A stretch of 64,000 nt of DNA from positions 1,181,112-1,245,111 of the forward strand of contig MNCI01034769.1 of the NCBI GenBank assembly GCA_015680685.1, in the 5' to 3' direction. Position numbers and translations under genes: made by a program. Below the pieces are notes generated by a model. That model was not told where the DNA came from and did not search any database. It saw only the letters and a program-made list of their open reading frames with translations. Below are positions 45,747 to 57,622 of the stretch, piece by piece (the first letter of the stretch is position 1; each line of letters begins with the position of its first letter). This DNA comes from Gnetum montanum (lineage: Eukaryota; Streptophyta; Gnetopsida; Gnetales; Gnetaceae).

Positions 45747-46574
45747 ATTGCTTGCCCAACAAGTTAGGAAGTTGTAACTTATATATAAAGTTAGGAGAAA
45801 ATCATGCTAACATTGGCATGTGTTTTTGGTGATTTAAAATTAGCTACAATTATCATGGAATTTTATAATCTTCCATATGAAGACGTTACAAAAATATCCC
45901 AAAAATTTCTTTTCTCTTTTTCAATAATAATAATAATTTTATCAAAGGTGGAGTTGCAGGACATTGGTCATCCCAACATGCTATTCCACTGCATCTGCAA
46001 CTGCACTTTGGGACTGGTTTTGGCCATGAAATCATTTTAATTTGCTAGATTTATTTTCACAACCATGGGCATATATGCTGATCATATATAGTGAATAAAT
46101 TAATTATTTTTACCATATATTTCTCTAGGTGTTAGGCGTCATTGTGCAGGTAGGACAGGTGTCGGATCAAGGGTTTGTAAACTATCACATTGCGAGGGAT
46201 AAGAGGCAATGCATAGGCATAGCAGGCTCCATCACTTTCATTGCCGTAACTGATGTTATGGAAGGCCACCCACATGCCGGCACATTGTCTTCCTCGTACG
46301 CCTATTACTGTCAGTGTTTTTCCATCCGAAAAGAACTGTAACGATCCTCCATCTTTGGAACTTGGCTATCTTGCAAATTTCTGTTTGTGCTGGAAATGGT
46401 AGCTGCAGTAATCCATGTGCTATACCATCGCCATGGTTTTGATGGGATTTCTAGCCTCCTGAAACTGCCCTTGCGTGTAGTACTTCGGCAGCATGTGGTA
46501 CTGCACTATCTCCGTCTTCTTCATTTCTGTGAGCGAGTTCAATGTGCCCACTTTTGATGATGCCGCTGGTGTAG
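45747..46574. other. flank of the Rab-like gene, no gene recognised
   Basis: The base composition becomes more GC-rich from about 46120 towards the Rab-like sequence, so 46130-46574 may be its 3' untranslated region on the minus strand. Small plus-strand ORFs at 45804-46040 and 46129-46341 match nothing I know. Confidence 0.4.
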
Positions 46575-46971
46575 TCACTGTGTGCAGCATCGGTTGGAGC
46601 CTTTGTTGAGAGGCACGTTCATGTCGGTGTCTGGTGCAGGGATGATGATCTTGGTACCGGTGAGTGCAACGTGGTTGGGCTTTCCGTCCTCTCCTCTGTT
46701 CTGCTCGGCTTCCAGAACAGCGCACAGGAATGCCTCCTCCACGTTAATGGCTTCTAGGGCTAACGTCTCGAAGAAGAGCAGACCCTCCTTCTGTGCAAAT
46801 TCCTACGCATTTCTGTTTAGGCATAGCCCAACTATTGCTGAGATTGCACTTGTTTTTGATGAGCAGAATCACAATGTTGTTGTCCACATGCGCACATAGC
46901 TCTTCCAGCCATCTCGCCATGTGATCAAAGCTCTACCTCTTGGTTATGTCGTACACTAGCAGGGCTTCCAC
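46575..46971 (-). pseudogene. Rab11/RabA-like small GTPase, C-terminal part
   Basis: Read on the minus strand from the E2 insertion point: EALLVYDITKR, stop, [33 protein letters not shown] (the guanine-binding NKxD box, here NKCN), a frameshift and stop, then [20 protein letters not shown] (the SAL box, here LAL), VEEAFL, a variable tail, and the C-terminus GSNRCCTQ ending at TGA 46577-46575. The paired cysteines are the geranylgeranylation site of Rab proteins. Rab11/RabA acts in membrane traffic at the trans-Golgi and endosome. Stops, a frameshift and the altered NKxD show it is dead, though some changes may postdate the insertion. Confidence 0.85.
46967..46971 (+). repeat. target-site duplication of E2, left copy
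   Basis: TCCAC, versus CCCAC at 62611-62615 (four of five identical). On the minus strand the Rab sequence reads through it as GTGGG/GTGGA, the end of RGAVG. Confidence 0.85.
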
Positions 46972-48502
46972 TGAAACACCATGAAAATTTTGAGGCCTCA
47001 ATGGTTCAGCAAAATCTTGTGACTCAAGCAAGGATTTATGATAATTTGTGGCTCAGCAAGTTCCCTTTTTGGCTAAGGGTATATTCTGCCATGCTACGCA
47101 GCATAGCGTAATAAACTCCAGAGGATAGAACAAGACAAGGGGTGCATGACGGCAAGCCTTCAACTTTGCAAGTTTTCTATGTTTCAAAAAATCTTAACTT
47201 TTGGCATATTACGCCACATTACGCAACATAGTGTAACGTAGCATAACACGATGTAATGCCAGAAGGCAATCCATCACAACAACAAAGATGACAAGATTCG
47301 AGACCTCGATTGTCCAGTAAAATCTTAAGGCTTAAGCAACGATCCGTAGCATGCTGCACATTTCAACAAGTTTTCTTTTTTGGTTAAGGGGCCTATTACG
47401 CTACATTACGTAGTGTAGCGTAATAAACCCTAGAAGGATTGATCAGAAACAAAGGAAGCGCAACGAAAACACTTCAATTTTTTGCAGGTTTGCTATTTTA
47501 CGCTGAATTACGCTATGCAGCGTAATCTACCATGGCGCAGCGTAATACAAGCAACGACAAAGAGAGCACAATTCAGGCATCAACAGTTCATACGTCACAA
47601 TACACTCTTTAGCATATTGCAATGTAAAAAAAGAATATTTTGTTGTCAAAACTTCAAAAAAAGTAGTTTACGATGCATTACGCTTCAAAGCCTAATGTAG
47701 CGTGGCACCACAAGCTTCAAACACAAACACACCAAGTCAACGGCATCTTGTAGGTTCAGGACATGCGTCATCTAAACCGTGTTTTTCTCTTGACCCTAAC
47801 CTTATAAATATTCCAGTTGACAAAGATCAAAGGGTTGGCAAAAAATTTCCCTGGATTGACAAATTTTCTCCGTGAGTGATTTTCTTTCATTGGTAATCAT
47901 TGACAACTTTTGGCAAAGATTGACAAGAGAGAAAAAGAGGATCAGCAATCGTAAGAACATTGGAGGTGATTGGCAAGAATTCTTAATCAGAAATAGCCGG
48001 TTAATGGATATTCTACTTCGGGTCTGACTTCCTTGCACCCAGATTGGCTAGAACAAGGTAGATCGACCTTTGCTTATTTTATCTCTAAATAGCTTTCTTG
48101 TTGTTGGCACGTGCTTCGTCTAAACCGAAGTCTTCCTGTAATCATTGTATCCAACATATTTTGTTCATAAGTTAAATCTCAGATCTTGGGATTTCATGCT
48201 CTCTAAATCTAATCTCCTGTGTCCCATCTATACAGATTTTTCAATCACTTTAAATCATTTACATTGTTTTCAATTACCTTCAAGATTAACGATATTATAT
48301 CTCCTCATAAAAATCATCATTTTTCCATCCAATTATTACAAAAATTTTACTGATTAAGTAAATCCCTGTCTGATCGACAAGACCATTTAGGGCAACTCGG
48401 ATTCATCTTCTCCAGCATGGCCCTCACACGGATCCGGGGTTCGAACTATGTACATGGACTTCCGCTCGGTATTTCCAGTGATCAATGTTTTCCGTCGTTA
48501 CA
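46972..48502 (+). repeat. 5' LTR of E2
   Basis: TGAAACACCATGAAAATTTT to TTTTCCGTCGTTACA. Rich in TTACGC/GCGTAA motifs (for example 47505-47530) up to about 47700. TATA box TATAAATA at 47803. Confidence 0.92.
47803..47810 (+). promoter_or_regulatory. LTR TATA box of E2
   Basis: TATAAATA in CCTTATAAATATTCC; the 3' LTR has the same at about 61912. Confidence 0.65.
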
Positions 48503-48525
48503 GTTTTCTGGCGCTAGAAGGAGGG
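48503..48525 (+). other. primer-binding region of E2
   Basis: Directly after the LTR: GTTTTCTGGCGCTAGAAGG. A TGGCGC-type start is usual for plant Ty3 elements; I cannot name the tRNA with certainty. Confidence 0.55.
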
Positions 48526-49330
48526 CCATATCAGATCCACACTTTATGGATAGTCTTGTAAGCTATCTGTACCCATCGTCAATTGACGAAAACGTAATAC
48601 CTTTGAGGTTGTTTATGGGATTATGTGGTGTAGATCAGTTGCTTCAACGATTCCTTTGGAATCCTACAAGATAGAAAGCCCTGATTATTATCTTAGTTTG
48701 CCTTTTCCCTTGCGATCTTTATCCTTATCGTCATTATTTCTGAATCGCATGGAAAATGATTACATCAACCATAGTTGTTGACATTGCCAACCTCGAGAAC
48801 CCTTGGACTCTGCAAGTTACGCCTCCTTTGGTCGAGCCACCAACTAGTCCGGTCTGACCACGTCGCTCCCTTAGGCTACAAAACAAAGAACCTGAGGAAC
48901 ACGCTCAGCATAGAGAACATTACAATTTCCTCTGTGCTAAAATTGCAGCAAATCTACCCATGTATCCATAAGAAGTCGAAAAAAATGAGAGTACGAGTTG
49001 ATATACTACAACAGGAAGGAATTTATTCCTTCACCTAATGCCACTATGCCCCTGACAAATCAATAAAAGTGGATCTTAGATCAAATGCCGATGGCTAATA
49101 CATCGCCCAAAAAACTAGAGGGGTTGTTTCGTGATGAAATACTTCATGACGGGTAGGACGATCTAGACTCCCACTTTGAAGGAGGCAGTCATGCTGATTT
49201 CGCCATGGCCCCTCCCTCCACGACATCCCGTGTAAATCTGTTGTTCATGGTTACCATGCCCTTGACTCTATCTAATACTAATTGAATCCTGTACTCTCCA
49301 CAACTACATTTTCTCTCTTCAACTACCTTT
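48526..49330 (+). other. leader of E2 upstream of gag
   Basis: About 800 bp with no convincing gene. Ogre elements have an extra ORF here; only short open stretches (for example 48775-49038) are present, so none is claimed. Confidence 0.45.
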
Positions 49331-49366
49331 CCAGGTGACAGCCCATCACAAATCATTCCTCAGCAG

Positions 49367-51106
49367 GTGCAATTACCTAATCCATCTCATCGTGCACCGA
49401 TGCATATGTCATCGCATGTGCATGTGATACCTACATCGCAATTACCTACAACACCCACCTTCATCCCGACCCACATGATAGGGCTTGATACTACAGCATG
49501 GTGGGTTCCAAAAATGCCTCTTGTTGCGCATCCTGCGCAAATACCCCATCATCCCCATCATCAAAGCTACGTCCCGCAAGTGCTAAACCCAGTTGCAGGA
49601 TCGTTGTTTGTGCCCTCGGTTACACAAACAGTGTATCCAATGGCACAGCTGACGGTGGTCGCCCCATCTGCACCAACTACCGGATGGTGGATGCCATAGG
49701 CAGCACTTCCTGTAGGAACCATCCCGATAGCATCGACCATTGGCCAAACTATTGCCTCCATTCCGCCACCCGATGTGGCTCCTCTTGTCGTTCCACAAAA
49801 AACCCCATCGTCTACGCATCTGGACCAGCTCATTCAGACCCTTACAGAAGAGGTCAAGCGTCTCAAGGCTGCTGGTTCTGACATGGTACAAGTCATGGAT
49901 TTCTACCGTGACGACCCTATTAGTCTAGCAGTCCCTGTCTTGTCGTTGCCACCTGGGATGCTCCTTCCCCATTTCACAAAATACAATGGGGAAGGTGATC
50001 CCAATGCCCACCTAGTCACTTTTAGGTCAAGTTCCTTACTATTGCAAAAATGTCCACATACTATCATCCATGTCTTTGCTATGTTCTTAATAGGCAAAGA
50101 TTTGGACTGGTATCAAGCACTCCCATGTGCTTCCATCTCAACTTTGGAGGAGCTATTAACTCATTTTGTGACCCGTTTCAAGTACAACCTAAAGCCGGAA
50201 GTCACGCTAGACCAACTCACGGGAGTGAAGTAAGACCTGCTCGAGTTGGTCCAAAAGTTTATACAGCAGTGGAGTGCCACCTTGAACGAAATCCGCGAAC
50301 CCATCGCGGAGGCCCATCTACTGGCAATTTTCAAGGGAGGAGTTAACAAATTTATTAAGTCTAAACTCTACTACCTCACTCCCTACTCCCTTAGCCAACC
50401 CTTTGCTCAGACTAAGAGGATCCAAGATGCAGCAGAGGCTAGCAAAGATTCGGTGTATGTGGTCTACAAAAATGCCCATAGTAAGGGCAAGGATAAAGGC
50501 AAAGCTACGACAACGATAGTAGCAGCGGTTGCCGAGAGGGCTAAGAAGAAAAACAACAACAACAAGAAAACAACTACAAAGCCTACTGAGCCGAAAACTA
50601 GCTCAAATGGTGCCAATCAAGAAGCTCTTTTCACCCCTGAAGCACCTCCACATCCGAGGCCTAAATTTGAGTGTAAGGACGGCTCAAATTACGCGATCCT
50701 ACCTGTGAAGCCTTCAAAACTTCTCAAGAAATTATTGAAAATTGGCCATATCCGACATAAGGCGGTGTCCGAGGAGGCTCTGAAATGTCACAGGCGCCAT
50801 TGCAAGTTACTCAAGAATCCCTCCTTGGCCCAACCTAATGAATTACCAGTTCCCAAGAACTTTAGGCTAGACCGGTTTTGTGACTACCATTAATTGTGTG
50901 GTCATGACATGGATTACTGCTGGGCGTTGAAAGATGACTTTCAATGTATGATTGATCAAGGTGACCTAATCTTAGACAGTATTAGTCTAGCACGCTTAGA
51001 GAACCAAGCCATGCACGTGTACCGAGACCTGTTAAATGCAAATGATGCAGGGTATACTATCAACGTGGTCGGTGCAGAGGGTAATAGTCAAGCACAATCG
51101 AAGTAG
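49367..51106 (+). pseudogene. E2 gag (capsid/nucleocapsid)
   Basis: One frame from ATG 49367, broken by TAG 49697, TAA 50231 and TAA 50891. A Pro/His/Thr-rich N-terminus is followed by a short helical segment (DQLIQTLTEEVKRLKAAG), the capsid core (LPHFTKYNGEGDPNAHLVTF, LIGKDLDWYQALP, LTHFVTRFKYN, LVQKFIQQW; the Retrotrans_gag pattern), a Lys/Asn-rich basic stretch (KGKDKGKATTT, KKNNNNKKTT), and a knuckle-like end (CDYH, stop, CGHDMDYCWALKDDFQCMID) typical of Tat gag. Gag assembles the cytoplasmic particle and binds element RNA. The start codon choice is the first Met in the frame and may be too far upstream or downstream. Confidence 0.8.
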
Positions 51107-52508
51107 CCCTTTGTGCTGTGAATACATCCTCACCCACCCCAAATGGCGGGTCCATCAACATCGACGAGTGGTGATCCAAGGTAACCTTTTATCCTTCGAG
51201 CCCCTTCTCAGATCCCTGCTTAATATCCTATTGTCAATAAAGCCATGGCCCAACTCATGCCTACGCCTAACATACCCTTTGTCATCAGGGTGCCAAAACC
51301 ATCAACCATCCCTCCTGTGTAGGAGCAAATCTTCAAGTCAACTTCCCAATCCCAACTTAATAGGAAAGGAGAAGGAAGCATGACAACTGATACGGCCAAG
51401 GACCGTCTTACGCTGGGGCTTCCCAAGCCTAAACCCCTCACTTCTGTGCCCTTGGCCCCATTTCCTAAAAACAATGAAGTTACACAAATGCAACCATCTC
51501 CTCCTAGCCAAAAGAAACATAGCCCTTGACCAAATGTCACTCCTCCCTAAGAAATTCATCTCTTGGGGAAAATGAAAGAGGAAAAGGGTGACAAGAAGCC
51601 AAATTGTGAATGGGATCTCTTCGATGCCTTTACGCAAGTCAAACATGATCTCAAATAAAAAAAATACAACATTGAGCCTTTATAACTTACTCATGACATC
51701 ACAGAAACATCATGAGGCTATGGTTCTTATGCTAACGTCCATACCTGTGGACGAGAGCCTGCCAACAGATGAAGAAGCAATTCATTCCATCATGCTTTCC
51801 CTTGCTGCTGAAAAACCTAGGCCTGCCCTATTGACCTTTTGTGACGAATCCATTAAGGAAGATCCTGAAAAGGGTCAGGTGATAACGGCACCCATGTTCA
51901 TCACCATCCGAGTTGGCCAACATCGAATCCGAAGAGTACATGTAGACGACAGGGCGGCTACTAACATCATCCCATATCCTATAGGGGATAAATTAGGCCT
52001 AATTGATTAGATTAGTCCTACCATGATGTCATGTCTAAAGTCATTCAATGGGGCATGAGTGCAATTTAAAGGGACAGTGCACATCAACTTTGTGGCAGGG
52101 GATCAGTTCCCCAAAGATGCAACGTTTATTGTTGTCGAAGAGATGCCTGGCTTCAACTTGATCCTGGGGAGGTCTTGGTTAGCTCAACTAATTGCAGTTT
52201 CATCACCTATCCATCAAGAGATCCATCTTCCCTACGCAGGAGGAGAAGTGGTCATCCACGGTGATGAAATAACCCCTCAGGCTATCAATAACATAGAAAT
52301 AGAACAAGGTTCAGGAATCGAAATTCCCAAAGACCAGTCCCCTATCCAAACATTTGAACAGGCGAAGACAATAACTGATGACAGCTTAATTTGGGCTGAA
52401 TTACCATTCCAAGAGGAAGACTGTGGCATAAAGGAGCAAAGTCATAAATCTCCCCGTCCTTATGCATCACCAAAAATAAAAGTAATCAGGAAACAACTAC
52501 AGAGTTAG
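51107..52508 (+). pseudogene. E2 gag-protease linker and retropepsin
   Basis: The frame shifts at least twice between 51106 and 51650. From 51588 it is open to 52508 apart from TAG 52008 and TGA 52056. LSLYNLLMTSQKHHEAMVLM precedes the protease. The active-site loop reads VHVDDRAATNIIPYP where the family has VD.GA.tNIiP, so the Asp-Ser/Thr-Gly triad is lost. The flap side (FVAGDQFPKDATFIVVEEM) and the end (NLILGRSWLAQL) fit well. Protease would cut the polyprotein. The frame ends just before array C, as in Ogre-type elements where protease and RT are separated by a spliced spacer. The donor site is not clear. Confidence 0.75.
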
Positions 52509-52603
52509 CGAATAAACACGTTAGTGCGATAGGTTGTATCATTCCACGGTGTTTCTTGTTATGCAGTTCACACTCTTTCTTCTTCCATTGTTATTGTAGC
52601 CAT

Positions 52604-52920
52604 GGCCCGAAATGGCCTAAAACTAGTGAAGGCCCGAAATGGCCTAAAACTAATTGCGGCCTGCCATGGCTTAAAACTGGCAATTTGGTGTTATTTATTT
52701 TACCCTTTCACGCATGTATCCATGGCCTGAAATGGCCTAAAACTAGCCATGGCCTGAAATGGCCTTAAACTACCCATGGCCCGCATGGCCTTAAACTATC
52801 TATTTCAATCACAGCTTACGCTTGAACTAATCAAGGCCCAAAATGGCCATAAACTAACAATTTCATTTACGCTTTACAATTGAATTATTTAGCAGCCCGC
52901 AATGGCTTTAAATTAGTAAC
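52604..52920 (+). repeat. hairpin-repeat array C (E2, after protease)
   Basis: Units: GGCC-CGAAAT-GGCC at 52604 and 52631; GCC-TGCCAT-GGC at 52659; GGCC-TGAAAT-GGCC at 52724 and 52751; GGCC-CGCAT-GGCC at 52778; GGCC-CAAAAT-GGCC at 52835; AGCC-CGCAAT-GGCT at 52894. Each is followed by TAAAACTAG, TTAAACTAC or the like. The last unit has changed both stem arms together (AGCC/GGCT). The array starts 95 bp after the protease stop and ends about 175 bp before the stop of the antisense gene. Confidence 0.88.
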
Positions 52921-53094
52921 TTCATTGATGCTACGCTCTTAAAATAACCACGACTTGTCATAATTCCAAAACCTACAATCCCATTTACATTTTACATAAA
53001 AAGAAAACAACAAAAGAACATTATGTTAAAAGAAAAATATTGTCTCTCGTTCCATTCCACCACAAAAAAAAAACCCGTGGCTAATACAGCCACA

Positions 53095-55403
53095 CTATGC
53101 ATCTCCCTTGTCACCATTGTCTCCCGTATCTCCCAGCTCAACCTCTACTTCGAGGAAATCATCCTCATAGGGGCCACCCTTTTCATGAGGGATCTCTTCA
53201 TGAGGGCGGCCCTCCTTGTGAGGCTCTTCAGTAGGGGGTTGCTCACCATGGCATTCACTATCTTCATTATGCTTTGCTTCCTATAGACCCTCTTCATGAG
53301 GATCACCACCTTTGTTAGCTTCACCCTGCTGAGGATTCTCCTCAGGTCGTTCCTGCTATCAGACATGACACACGTATTAACATCATCATCAAAACTAGGT
53401 ATGACAAAAACACCATAACCTTACAACTTACTTGTGACGGTCCTGGATCAGTAGAAAAAGGGACTTGTTCTAAGCCAACCCACAGATGTTGCATAATTTC
53501 ATCCTCGGTAAGCTAAGACCAAACCCCATCCCCTAGATTAGCTCCGGCCTTGACCTTCCTCTTCTCCATAGGAGTCCATCGAGGTGGTTCAGGGAAGAAG
53601 GAAGGGACAGTAGTTTTCCCCCATGAAGAGTGATTTTTCTTTCTGGAGAGGCATTTACTGTCACTTGCTCTTGAAACTTCTCAAATGCTCCAGAAGCACC
53701 AATGATGTTGAGGAATAGTCAAAGGGATTGAGCCTCAATAGCAGAATCCCTATAACATTGATGATAGGTAGCACTTTCCCATTTATAGACATGTTTATGG
53801 TCTTTCTATGTCTGCCCCCATTCTTGGACACTCGCGCTAAAGTCCTTCCAGTCTTGGTTTTTCTGAGCTAGGAGATCCATCTGCATTCACTACTCAACCA
53901 GTTCACAGTTGGTCTGGACAATATTCCTAAAGACCATCCAATAACGGGCGTAGTCAATAACAACCATCTGCCAGTCCTCATTGTTTGTCCCCTGAGCATA
54001 CAGGAATTCGTTCCGTGACCTCAAATCCCCAATCTCATTACTTAGAGCCACCTTCTCCCTCTCTGACCTTTGTAGTCTCTTTCAAAGGTCTTCATTCACA
54101 TTTTGGCATTCCCATAAGGAGCGGGTCGAGCAAACAACACATTTACGCATCTCATCGTAAATGTTGCGTGGCACGACGGTCGCTTCCGATGGAGGTTTGG
54201 TGATGTTTAAGTCAATAGGCTTTGACGGATCCCATCTAAGGCGAGCTCCTAGTAACATAAAATGGTGGTTATGTGTAGTTAGGTAGCATAATGACATAAT
54301 GTAATAACCCCTACGTAATGATCGTAATGTACCGGCTTCAGGATCGACTCTCTCTAAATGACCGATCATATCGTTGACGATGCCTTCCATAAAGGCGAAT
54401 TTATCTAGAAATTCGCCCCAAGATCGGGTCACCACTGTTGATAAGTCTACACTCTGATCACCTATTACATAGGATAGATTACATGTGAAGACATAATTGA
54501 GGTGTTACAATGACTAATAAAACCTCCAGAACCAGTAGTGTCTCTAAAATAGCAACAGCTATATCGCCTGGTAGATGCGACCAGACGATTACGCTAAAAC
54601 TACGAAGCAGAAACTACAAGAACTCCCGTGCACCCCTTTAGAACCACACCACCTCCTCCTTTATATGAGCATGAGGAGGAGGAACATTGGCTGTGGGAAC
54701 ATGTACGCAGCATAGAACGCCCACAATGTCCAAAATGATTAGGACTGGCTTTAACATAATACTATACAACAATAGAAAAGAAAAACACATCACTATTAGA
54801 CAAACCATTTAGACATAAAAATTCATCACGCAACATTAGGGTTCTCCTGATTCCCAGAAAATTATAGATTCCACTGGAAATGCATGGCCATAATCACCCA
54901 AACCCTTGCAATAGCTCAAGGTTTATCTTTGACAATAGTGATGAAAGAAACACTGCGTATTACTCCAACGTAACATGTAACTATTACGGGAGTAAAGGAA
55001 AAGAAAATAGAACCCTGATTATGCTACCCACAGGTACAATAGCTAGATTTTTTGATTATACACTACGTTTGCTCAGTATTACTCAACGTTACCTAAACCC
55101 TTATAATAATACGAGGTTCGTCTCCAATAGTGAAGACAAAGGTAATATTGCAAACCACAATAGCTTAGTCCATGTAAACAGATATTAACGCCCGACACAA
55201 CATGCACATTCAAAAAAAAATAATGTACAACTACAACGCTGCAACAAACATAACAATAGCGCAAGAGGATGAAAGGCGACTCACCGGTTGAGTGGAGTAA
55301 CTTCCTAAGCCTCGACTCTAGCCTACGAAGCCTGCTGAAAACTCTCCTACACTTCGTCAATCCTTGCCAATTTAGCATTCTTCCCTTTGACCTTTGGTGC
55401 CAT
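53095..55403 (-). pseudogene. antisense spliced gene inside E2
   Basis: A minus-strand gene with exon-intron structure. Exon 1 (55403-55285) begins MAPKVKGKNAKLARIDEV, has three TAG codons where CAG (Gln) is likely, and ends at donor CCG/GTGAGT. A middle region (about 54480-54085) reads STVVTRSWGEFLDKF, GYYIMSLCYLTTHNHHFMLL, WDPSKPIDLNITKPPSE; then a coiled-coil-prone part (EREKVALSNEIGDLRSRNE, 54060-53990). The last two exons join in frame across a 76-bp intron (LEQVPFSTDPGPSQ / QERPEENPQQGE) and end in an acidic tail with repeated PHEE and stop TAG 53097-53095. It resembles the plant transposon-associated proteins (Transposase_32-like plus coiled coil) in layout. Function unknown. Confidence 0.65.
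53356..53431 (-). other. intron in the E2 antisense gene
   Basis: Donor TCACAA/GTAAGT at 53431 and acceptor GTCTGATAG/CAGG at 53356. Splicing keeps phase: ...GGA CCG TCA CAA / CAG GAA CGA CCT..., linking two open frames. Confidence 0.7.
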
Positions 55404-55981
55404 AGTTACAATTGAAAAGGTTTCGCAAAATCGTCTATTTACGCCTTGCTTCCGCTCCCTTCCTGCTGTAGCTAGATTCAAACTCATGATATCTATGGCC
55501 TGTTCTAAACATGAACTAGTGGTTTATAAAGAAATATTTGAAGCTAACTAATGTTTTCTGCCTAATCGATGCGGAACTTTCCCGAAATGCGAGTGTCAGC
55601 ATGACATGAAACACGAAGATCAAGGCATTAATTTCGTAGATATCATGTAAATTGTGGTCTGAAATGACCCTAAACTAATGCGTAGTTTATCACTTCATAA
55701 TCTAGTCACATTAACTACAGTCTATACAAAAATTCAAATCTAATTATTTCGACACGCTAGACACGCCAAGTTGCATCTTTCATCTTATTTCATACACTAG
55801 CATCTAGGAAGCCTGGCTCATTATCTTCTCACAAACTGTGCATATTTGTAATGGTCCTCTAAGACCTTAAACTGGAAGCTTCTCTAATACGCAACTCTGA
55901 CGCAAAGAAAAAAAAACTCTTATTGTTCAATAGATTGGCAGAAAAATAATGTAATAACTTCCGTTTTTTGCGGTTTTGCAG
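55404..55981. other. spacer between antisense gene and RT exon, two hairpin units
   Basis: Single units of the hairpin motif stand at 55656 (GGTC-TGAAAT-GACC then CTAAACTAATG) and 55853 (GGTC-CTCTAA-GACC then TTAAACTGG). The region would contain the antisense gene's promoter and the end of the sense spacer; it closes with the acceptor TTTTTTGCGGTTTTGCAG at 55981. Confidence 0.7.
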
Positions 55982-57622
55982 GGCAATTCACAAATGGATG
56001 CAGCTTTATCTACACCCTTAGCCTTAACAGGCTCGCATGGGGAGATCATTAGATAGCTCAATCATACGCTAATAGGAACAAACTTTTCCCTTTGTGACAC
56101 AACCATAGCAACATCGGAAATATCCCTAGACTGGCTAGAACATCTGGCCCAAACTCTCAACCTGGAAGCTAGTGATGTGACCCAGGACCCTCTCAGCGAG
56201 GTCCCTGTGGTTACGCACAAAGGCAAAAATAAAAATCTTAGGGTTAGTTCCCTCCTGGACCAACGGATGTAGAGTGAGATAACACAAGTGCTCCAAAATA
56301 ACGCTGCTGTATTTGCGTGGTTATATGAAGACATGCCGGGATTAGACCTGAGATTAATATAGCATAACATAATCTTAGAACCATGCATCAAAGAAATTAG
56401 ATAGAAGGAATAAAATATTAAGCTAGAAATCACGCTAATAGTGCGTAATGAAATCACCAAGCTGTATCAGGCTGGTTTCATTCGTGCAGTCGATTACTCA
56501 GACTGGATGTCCAACATCGTAGTTGTCTCTAAGAAAATAGGAGGCATATACATCTGCATAGAATTCCAGGATCTAAAAAAAACCACAATTAAGGACAATT
56601 TCCCATTACCGAGTATTGACCAACTGATTGATACAACAGTTGGTCACGCGCTTCTATCCTTTATGGATGGTTTTTCAGGTTATAATCAAATTCGTATTAA
56701 CCTAGAACATCAATTGACAATAACATTTATGACACCCTGGGGGAATTTTTGTTACACTATGATGCCCTTCAGGCTAAAAAATGCCGAAGCAACGTATCAA
56801 CAAGCCATGACATACATCTTTAGCGATTACCTCTTAGGGAGATTAAACGACTACATGGATGACATAGCTGTCAAGTCTGTAAAGTCGGAAGATCATTCGG
56901 ACGATCTAAAGTTAGTCCTTAAACGATGTCTTAAGCATGAATTACGGCTCAACCCAAAGAAATGTGTATTCGGAGTCAAAACCGGACACATGTTAGGGTT
57001 TGTGGTATCAGAGACTAGCATCTGAGTCAAACCTGACAAGGTCAAAGCCATCGTTGATTTAACACCACCTACAAACCTCAAGGAACTACGTGGGTTGTAG
57101 GGTAGGCTACAATTTATTAGGTGGTTCATTTCAAACTTAACAGATAAATTACATCCTATGCAACATCTCCTTAAGAAGGGTGTTAATTTTGAATGGACCG
57201 ATGACTGCCAGTGTGCATTTGACAACTTGAAGGAGAAACTGCAACACTTACCAATACTTTTCCCGCCACAAAGGAACCAACCTTTCTATATTTACCTAGC
57301 AAACTCAGACGTGTCTATAGCAGCGTCACTTTGCCAGAAAAGGAACAATAGGTCAGAAGCCCCTATCTATTATCTGAGTCATGCTCTATTTGCGTACGAG
57401 ACAAGGTACAATGAAGTGGAGCATAACTATTTGGCATTGGTTTTCACACTCAAGAAATGTAGACACTATCTTTTTTGTAGCCAGGTCAATATAATTTGCA
57501 AAAATAATGTTCTGCGAGCTATTTCAAACAACTTGTATGAGAGTAGGAGGATAGCTCGCTGGAAAGCTATCACAGTTGAATTCGATTTATATTATGTTGG
57601 TCAATCATCCACCAAAGGTTAG
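55982..57622 (+). pseudogene. E2 pol, first half: reverse transcriptase and RNase H
   Basis: A single frame with stops at 56054, 56270, 56360, 56402, 56411, 57023, 57098 and 57620 but no frameshift. Linker (DPLSEVPVVTHKGKNK, then AVFAWLYEDMPGLD), then RT: LYQAGFIRAVDYSDWMSN, FPLPSIDQLIDT, FMDGFSGYNQIRI, FRLKNAEATYQ and NDYMDDIAVK with the YMDD box. The thumb (LGFVVSETSI) and RNase H (FYIYLANSDVSIAAS, YYLSHALFAYETRYNEVEH) follow. Compared with E1 several stops are TAG where E1 has CAA/CAG for Gln. The exon start is the acceptor at 55981. Confidence 0.9.

Noticed and set aside
46420-46725. 101-codon minus-strand ORF
   Set aside because: It overlaps the Rab-like tail in another frame; the Rab frame with the CC end is clearly the real one.
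48417-48674. ORF spanning the end of the E2 5' LTR as an Ogre-type ORF1
   Set aside because: It begins in the LTR and runs through the primer site, has no family match, and is short.
49567-49891. Minus-strand ORFs over E2 gag
   Set aside because: They are shadows of the Pro/His/Thr-rich gag N-terminus on the other strand.
53145-53366. 73-codon basic minus-strand ORF starting MSDSRNDLRR
   Set aside because: The neighbouring frame gives the acidic tail and joins in phase with the upstream exon by splicing; the basic ORF is its shadow.
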